Below are positions 58,970-64,000 of a stretch of DNA of 64,000 bases, piece after piece. The stretch comes from Ulota crispa (lineage: Eukaryota > Streptophyta > Bryopsida > Orthotrichales > Orthotrichaceae): assembly GCA_963920765.1 (NCBI GenBank), contig OY987247.1, positions 12,000,471 through 12,064,470 on the forward strand, given 5' to 3'. Below the pieces are notes generated by a model. That model searched no databases, was not told where the DNA came from, and was given only the letters and a program-made list of their open reading frames with translations. The translations under genes were made by a program, and so were the position numbers. How positions within the stretch are numbered: position 1 is the stretch's first letter; each line of letters begins with the position of its first letter.

Positions 58970-59479
58970 TTAATCGGCCGTTTCTTCTTCCTTAAGCTCG
59001 CCAGCAGGGCTCAAGGCCTTGAGAGGATTCTCTCCTTTGATCCACCACCCGATACCAAACAACGAAACCCCAGCCAGGATCGCCGTTCCCCACGCATGCG
59101 AGTACATTCGCGCATACATTCGCACGGCGTGGTCCCATTGCGCTCTCAATGTCGTCCGGTCGGGGTTCTCCGGGTCCGGCGGGTTTACGGGCGGCGGCAA
59201 CTTGAAATTCTGCACCTCCGGTGATGCTGGCCGCGTCGAGGACGTCGAAGTCGACGTCGAAAACAGCGCTCGCATTCGCATCATCGGCGGAAACACCGAG
59301 GCGTCAAGTGCACTCGCATAACATGGTTTGAAATAGCAGGAGCTCAGAATTGGCACCAGATTAGCAGCAGCGGCATTGTGATGCGAGAGAGCAGAGTGGT
59401 GGCGAGAATCACGAGGAGCTGCAGATTTCATAGCTGCTGCTAATTTTGCTCTCAATGTCGTCGCCATAGCCAAAGACAC
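58970..59479 (-). CDS. Intronless single-span membrane protein, probably mitochondrial, 169 aa
   Basis: The frame has 169 codons. The start is MSLAMATTLRAK (59479) or the inner Met of MATTLRAK (59467). The first ~80 residues are Ala-, Ser-, His- and Arg-rich with few acids, as in mitochondrial presequences. A Pro-rich linker (KLPPPVNPPDPENPD, about 93-107) follows. Then comes a conserved-looking segment LRAQWDHAVRMYARMYSHAW, a single membrane span at about 129-147 (GTAILAGVSLFGIGWWI), and a short acidic tail. It resembles small plant inner-membrane proteins of respiratory complexes, but I cannot name the family. The neighbour downstream on the same strand is the long unrecognised gene. Confidence 0.75.
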   Translation of the reverse strand: MSLAMATTLRAKLAAAMKSAAPRDSRHHSALSHHNAAAANLVPILSSCYFKPCYASALDASVFPPMMRMRALFSTSTSTSSTRPASPEVQNFKLPPPVNPPDPENPDRTTLRAQWDHAVRMYARMYSHAWGTAILAGVSLFGIGWWIKGENPLKALSPAGELKEEETAD

Positions 59480-59781
59480 AAAGTTTTAATCACAAAGAAA
59501 CCCCAAAACTTGTGACTATGGAAAGATTTACACAATTGCTTGTGATTTTGCTTCGAGAATTGGCGACTATGAGCATTCGATCGTCTCTTCCGTCGCCATT
59601 TTGCACTGAATTTGGAGCAACGGGATCCAGTTCTTAAGCTGCATGCAATAGACCGGCTCAAGTATCCGGTCTGGGATCTACGAATCCGACGTGGCAGCCT
59701 TTCGCCACGTCGGAAAATGCTGACTTGGCGTTTTATTTATGTTGAGCGAATGAGGTTTAGTAATTCTGAAATCTAGAGTAA

Positions 59782-60197
59782 GGGCATCCCTAATCCAGCA
59801 GGCATATTAGCTCCGCCAACTGTGTTAGACAGAGTCTGACTGTGGCCCTCTCATAGAGCAGGGCCTTTTCCCAATCCATCACCTCCCAATGCACATACCT
59901 TATGACACTCATTAACCATAATGTTTTATTAGTTTATGTTTTTTCTAAGTGCTTATGTGTGGCTGATACATGTCAGAAGTATCTGAAATTCTCTGAAATT
60001 GCGTGAATGTCAAAGCTGGAGTGGTATGCAGGACTCTCCAAATAGTGCAAATTTGCAAGGGAAGGGCTCTTATGTGGAGAGCCCTTAAAAAATTAGTATG
60101 GTTTAACTGCTACATTGGAGCCCATGATTTTGCTCAAGTCTAGTTTAAAGTCATGCACAAGCTTTTGCCTGCCTCTCTTACAGCATTGGGGATGCCC
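59782..60197. mobile_element. Tourist-like (PIF/Harbinger) MITE, 416 bp
   Basis: The left end GGGCATCCCTAATCCAGCAG and right end (complement GGGCATCCCCAATGCTGTAA) are inverted repeats, flanked by the 3-bp duplication TAA (59779-59781, 60198-60200). GGGCATCC-type ends with a TAA/TTA site are typical of PIF/Harbinger MITEs. It lies upstream of the 59-kb gene, close to its promoter. Confidence 0.88.
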
Positions 60198-60200
60198 TAA

Positions 60201-60953
60201 GGTAGGAGGCTTGAAAAGTGACCCTTTAACCCCTCACCGCCCAAGGGGCTCGCCCCTCTGAATTTTATTTAGAATTGTGCAATCTTTTTCAAAAAATTTC
60301 TTAGTGATTACTATTATTTTTAAATTCTTATTAAAGTCTAGTTTCAACATTGGGAGTCTGATTTTGAAAATAAATTAAAGTGATTTGTCTATTCAAGATT
60401 TTGTGCAAGGGTGTCTATTGTAAATCTTCACTTTCTAGTGTTGAAGGCTCTTGGAGATGAGCCTCAAGTACACAAGAACTTGGAGAAAAAATCACATTAA
60501 AAATTCATCTAATAAAATCATAGAATAGATTTTGAGAAGCCGTAAATTGATTGGGGTTAAGCATGCTATACTTTACATACTCATATTTTTTTGATACCCT
60601 CAATTTTAGGTTTGAGATGCAAAAAAAGGATTGAAATGCTTCAAAACACTTTTGCAGTTCTAAAATTCTCACAGTTTCCAAAAGACCCAACTCAACTTTG
60701 TTTCAAAAAATTGCACAAAAATTGTTTGATAAACCCTTTGTTTTTGGGTTGCTTTATACTAGGAGTGATGACCATATAAACTTGAAAAATTGAGCAATCC
60801 TATTGGTGGAAAGAATTGGTCTTAAGAAATTTATACTAAGAGTTGAGACCAAGAATGTGAAAACAACATGGAACCTACAAGGCACCAATCTAGCACCAAA
60901 TTTTTATAGTCCTAGTTCAACAAAATAGTCTTACTCCACCTTGAAACTAAGCT
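60201..60953. other. AT-rich intergenic, no supported gene
   Basis: Only short frames on both strands, none with a recognisable domain. Confidence 0.4.
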
Positions 60954-61145
60954 CTAGTAGAAAACCGCATTGGAACCCACCAAAAAATGTCTAGTGGTTT
61001 ATGTTGAGTTCCGTGTTTCTAACGCAAAAATTTGCTGAACAATGCAAAATTTTGTTGTGTTTAGCAAAATTTTGCATTGGAAACATGGAACTAAACATAA
61101 ACCACTAGACATTTTTTAGTGGGTTTCAACGCGGTTTTCTACTAG
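60954..61145. mobile_element. Foldback MITE, almost fully self-complementary
   Basis: The two halves are complements over about 85-90 bp each (CTAGTAGAAAACCGC, ACCCAC.AAAAAATGTCTAG, TGGTTTATGTT.AGTTCC), with roughly ten differences. Inside TA at 60955-60956 and 61143-61144 the ends read GTAGAAAACCGC, which would fit a TA duplication. The transcript would fold into one long hairpin. Confidence 0.9.
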
Positions 61146-62145
61146 TATAAGATACATGCTTCAATAAAATATGATATTTTTGGAGCATTCTTGTTGGCAA
61201 ACCATTGCACCTTTCTGCTCTTCCCTCCCTCTTCCTCTCAACCATTCAGCTCTTTTCTTCTCTTCCTTTCATTAAATGTTCCATGAAAATCTCTCTTCTT
61301 TAATTACATTCACCTATTTCATATTACAGTGTTTGAAAATTTCAAATTTCTACAACATTAAAATTGGACTCATAATTGACTTCAAGGTCTTTGGGTCAAG
61401 AGTTGGGATCAACATACATACTCATGTTTTAATACCTTCTTGAATCCAATACTTGCTTTAATATAGAGTTTTTTGAACTTGGACTTTTCATGGTCTTGAA
61501 AATGCTGCCCATGTCGCTTGCTCATAGCCTTTCTCCAGACTCCGCTTATGGGATAACAAACCTCACAAAAGCCAGCTTGTGGATGCGAAAGCCATCTTGC
61601 TTGGGTTTGCGAGGCAATGCAGCAATTCTGAACTTACTCCTGAACTTACAAGGGCTTATTATATGCCAATCCTCCCACATATAATTGTACCAACCTGGTT
61701 CGTTATTAGAATCAGTGTGTCCATAATAAACTCAAACATGTCAATACACCAGTTGATACTCAATTATTTTGGTCAACTAAACAATCATTTCTAACCATTT
61801 GCCATAATGCTTGCCATAATATTTTTGTAGACATGTATGCAGAAACAAGTTGAACCTCATTAAGCTGGAACTTACTCCTGAATTTACAAGGGCTTATTAT
61901 ATGCCAATCCTCCCACACATAATTGTACCAACCTACAGGCTTAGTAGCGGTGATACACAAAATGGTTCCTTAACATCAGAACTTTTCCACCAACAAAGAA
62001 CTCTTAATTACTCAATCACAAGGTCCTTCATAAAAGAAAAGGCAGTTCTAGGACTCCCGTACCTCAATTTCCACATCATACTGCCTTGGCTGACCAAAAG
62101 CAGTAACAAGAATCAAGAGCCTATGGTAGAAGCAATAACTCTGTT
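61146..62145. other. Intergenic with a duplicated ~72-bp block
   Basis: The block CTGAACTTACAAGGGC/TTATTATATGCCAATCC through CATATAATTGTACCAACCT occurs at about 61620-61692 and again at about 61866-61934. These may be duplicated remains of the SINA-like gene's 3' part, but the translation is not convincing. A block near 62040-62090 (minus: FGQPRQYDVEIEV) may be its last coding remnant. Confidence 0.5.
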
Positions 62146-63039
62146 CTAAGTAATAAATTTTGTCTCAGCAGCTGACGCTTCAATGGAGAACAATGCAATC
62201 CTTGCTGTGCACTTCACTTTAAGGTTGTACACTTGAGAAGTTCCTGTAATTATGGTGTAAAAGAATAGTTCTCTTAAATAATGCAGCTCACAATGAACAA
62301 GAATCAGCAAATTGTTACCTAAATCCACCATTGTGTAACAATTCATAGTTGACATTTGAAATTTTGCATTTCTTCAAGGGTCGAGTTGCACTCTTTGCAC
62401 TCCATGGGCTGCCGCCAAATGAGAGGGTAATGTAAAACCTTGAATGCTTAAAGGGGCATGTTGGATATGGACAAGGGAAGGGCTTATGCTGGCATGCTTC
62501 CTGTTCATGCATTCTCCTCTCAGTTTCCTTGTTGTATTGGAACATCTCATTGCAACTATGAGGAGCATGCTTGCAGGGGGCTTGCGTTGACTCTAGAATC
62601 TTCTCAACCATTAAGGATCAGATCTGACCAGTGGGTTGAGAGCATGATGGGCATTTCTGTTGAATGATCCTCTGACAACAAGATGAACAAATAGAGTGGC
62701 CATTCTAACACTACACACCCCACAAAACAGTTGCATTTAGTGTCATCACCAAAGAACAATGGAAAAATAAGGTCAAATTTGTTACATGGACTTTTGTTCA
62801 AAGTGAATGGAATGATTAATTTAACCTCTATGATGTGTCTTGTTCAATCATGAGTTCAACAAACAAAGAAAATAAAAGGGTATGGATAGTACTTGGTACA
62901 CGGGTGGAGAGAAGGGCTCCACGCAAATTAGACAATCAAGGAGGCTAGTGTCTAGAGAATATCTCATGCTCCAATCCTCCAAAGCTTGTCTCAGATTTAG
63001 TGACATGCTTGGCATTGTCGAAGCCAGAATCATTCGCAC
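62146..63039 (-). pseudogene. SINA/SIAH-type RING E3 ubiquitin ligase, decayed
   Basis: Minus-strand pieces follow the family order. LLDCLICVEPFSPPVYQ (RING start) ends at a donor at 62893. After an acceptor at 62711 come NGHSICSSCCQRIIQQKCPS (rest of RING), APCKHAPHSCNEMFQYNKET and EACQHKPFPCPYPTCPFKHS (SIAH zinc fingers), then LPSHLAAAHGVQRVQLDP, and a substrate-binding-domain remnant (LLILVHCELHYLRELFFYTI) down to 62146. Breaks: TAG directly after the third RING Cys codon, TGA where the family has Arg (GQI-R), a frameshift after CPFKHS, and a TGA after VQLDP. An active relative would attach ubiquitin to substrates. Alternative splicing could bypass the first stop only by losing a zinc ligand. 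No full-length parent gene is in the window. Confidence 0.85.
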
Positions 63040-64000
63040 GATGGTCTCTCTTTGCCTCCAAGGTTGGGTGCACTAGCTAGAAATGAACAAAGCTTTGCAT
63101 GCAGAACTCGACACCTGATGACCAGTTTGGATTCCCTATTAGCAACAAAGGATGGCCAATACAAGAGTGTACATAAAGCTTGATTGAGTTCTAAGGTTAA
63201 CAGTTTGGATCTTGGAATCACCGCAAGTAATAGCATGTCAATATGTAGAGCCATGCTCCATCAGCACATGCAGCTTAGCCCTTATCTCTGCCCCTTTCAC
63301 GTATCTTCAAAGAAGGAAAGGTCTGCTCAACTTCTCCCGTTCCTTGGTTCTTGTTTCTCTCTCCTTGCAAAAATGACAACTGATAAGACTCTTAACAAAA
63401 AAGGAAGAGAGATTTTGCTAAAAACACAGCGTCATTTGCAGCATGCATTTTCATTGAAGGCAAGATTGCAAGAGTACAAGAGCATAAGACAAATTTGACG
63501 TGGATTAAAAGTATATGCCACTTGCTGAATTAAGTGGTTTTGAAAATCTAAGAATAATTACGTGAGAGTGATCAGAAAGTGGCCGAAATTCAACAAGTTC
63601 AAGCACAAGCATGTGTGGTTTATTGTTTGAAAGAGTTGTAGACCAGACTTCCTTGTGTCCCAAATGCCGGTGTAAGATAGCGTACTTTCAAAGAAGGAAA
63701 GGTCTACTCAACTTCTATTGCAATGACCTAGATACAAACCTAAACGCTGCAATTGCGATGGTAATGCTGTTGTCTTGAGAGAGAGAGAGAGGGAGACGCG
63801 TCCTCCGCACCCCACATTTCATTGCATCACCAGCTCCACCATGGTGGGGGGAAGGGAAGGGCAAATTCATCCCCCGCATCCCACATCCCTTTCAATTCCA
63901 TTGCATTGCCAGCTCCGCCACGGTGGGGGGAAGGGAAGGGAAGGGAAGGGCAAATTCATTTGTGTTTACAATGACAGAGACAATGTCCGGGGAGGTTTTA
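63040..64000. other. Right edge: duplicated blocks, no supported gene
   Basis: The frame 63184-63498 (plus) has no recognisable domain. TCAAAGAAGGAAAGGTCT.C at 63306 recurs at about 63688. A GA microsatellite lies near 63777-63795, followed by a ~85-bp tandem duplication (about 63808-63872 and 63885-63958) with GGTGGGGGGAAGGGAAGGG, CAAATTCAT and GCATTGCCAGCTCC-type blocks. A promoter of a gene beyond the edge is possible. Confidence 0.45.

Noticed and set aside
62146-63039. RNA editing or stop read-through rescuing the SINA-like copy
   Set aside because: Several stops plus a frameshift are present; a pseudogene is simpler.

Overview
This window looks like nuclear DNA of a streptophyte (land plant or charophyte alga). 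The coding genes are split by many short GT-AG introns. One gene encodes a chloroplast-targeted TypA/BipA GTPase with a plant-type transit peptide. A piece of plastid ndhA sits in an intron. The intergenic DNA is AT-rich and full of broken LTR elements, MITEs, a Tc1-type transposon and Helitron remnants. Introns of roughly 60 bp to 1.3 kb and fairly close gene spacing fit a bryophyte or streptophyte alga better than a large-genome seed plant, but that is inference.

Layout. 1-3.54 kb: broken Ty3/gypsy element on the minus strand, running off the left edge. 3.6-8.9 kb: AT-rich intergenic DNA with one MITE. 8.9-14.5 kb: a plus-strand gene for a gamma-glutamylcyclotransferase-like (AIG2/ChaC-fold) protein with eight coding exons; one intron holds nearly 1 kb of TG-rich repeat, and a small unassigned exon pair follows. 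14.8-20.2 kb: a convergent minus-strand ubiquitin-specific protease gene with ten exons and complete catalytic boxes; its introns carry the ndhA fragment and a near-perfect 25-bp hairpin. 20.4-21.4 kb: a small unrecognised minus-strand gene. 22.1-40 kb: a repeat region with nested MULE-like elements, a 1.34-kb Tc1/mariner element of DD34E type, four copies of a MITE family with 4-bp target duplications (one of them at 8.3 kb), a decayed Helitron and a broken Ty1/copia element. 41.5-47.2 kb: the 14-exon TypA/BipA gene (plus). 49.9-57.7 kb: a long minus-strand gene for an unrecognised, probably nuclear protein of about 1,050 residues with an LxLxL motif; its introns contain a direct duplication with a MITE at the junction and a Stowaway-like MITE. 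59.0-59.5 kb: an intronless single-membrane-span, probably organellar protein. 59.8-61.2 kb: two MITEs. 62.1-63.0 kb: a decayed SINA/SIAH-type RING ubiquitin ligase.

The protein genes are an ordinary housekeeping mix (ubiquitin recycling, glutathione or gamma-glutamyl turnover, plastid translation GTPase) and show no operon-like functional link. I did not find a clearly new biological system. The most unusual items are the DD34E Tc1 element in a plant-like genome, the MITE family with 4-bp duplications, the 25-bp intronic hairpin, and a tandem duplication that supplies a second in-frame splice donor. All exon boundaries were placed by hand from splice motifs, reading-phase agreement and, for known families, protein similarity; none has transcript support here.
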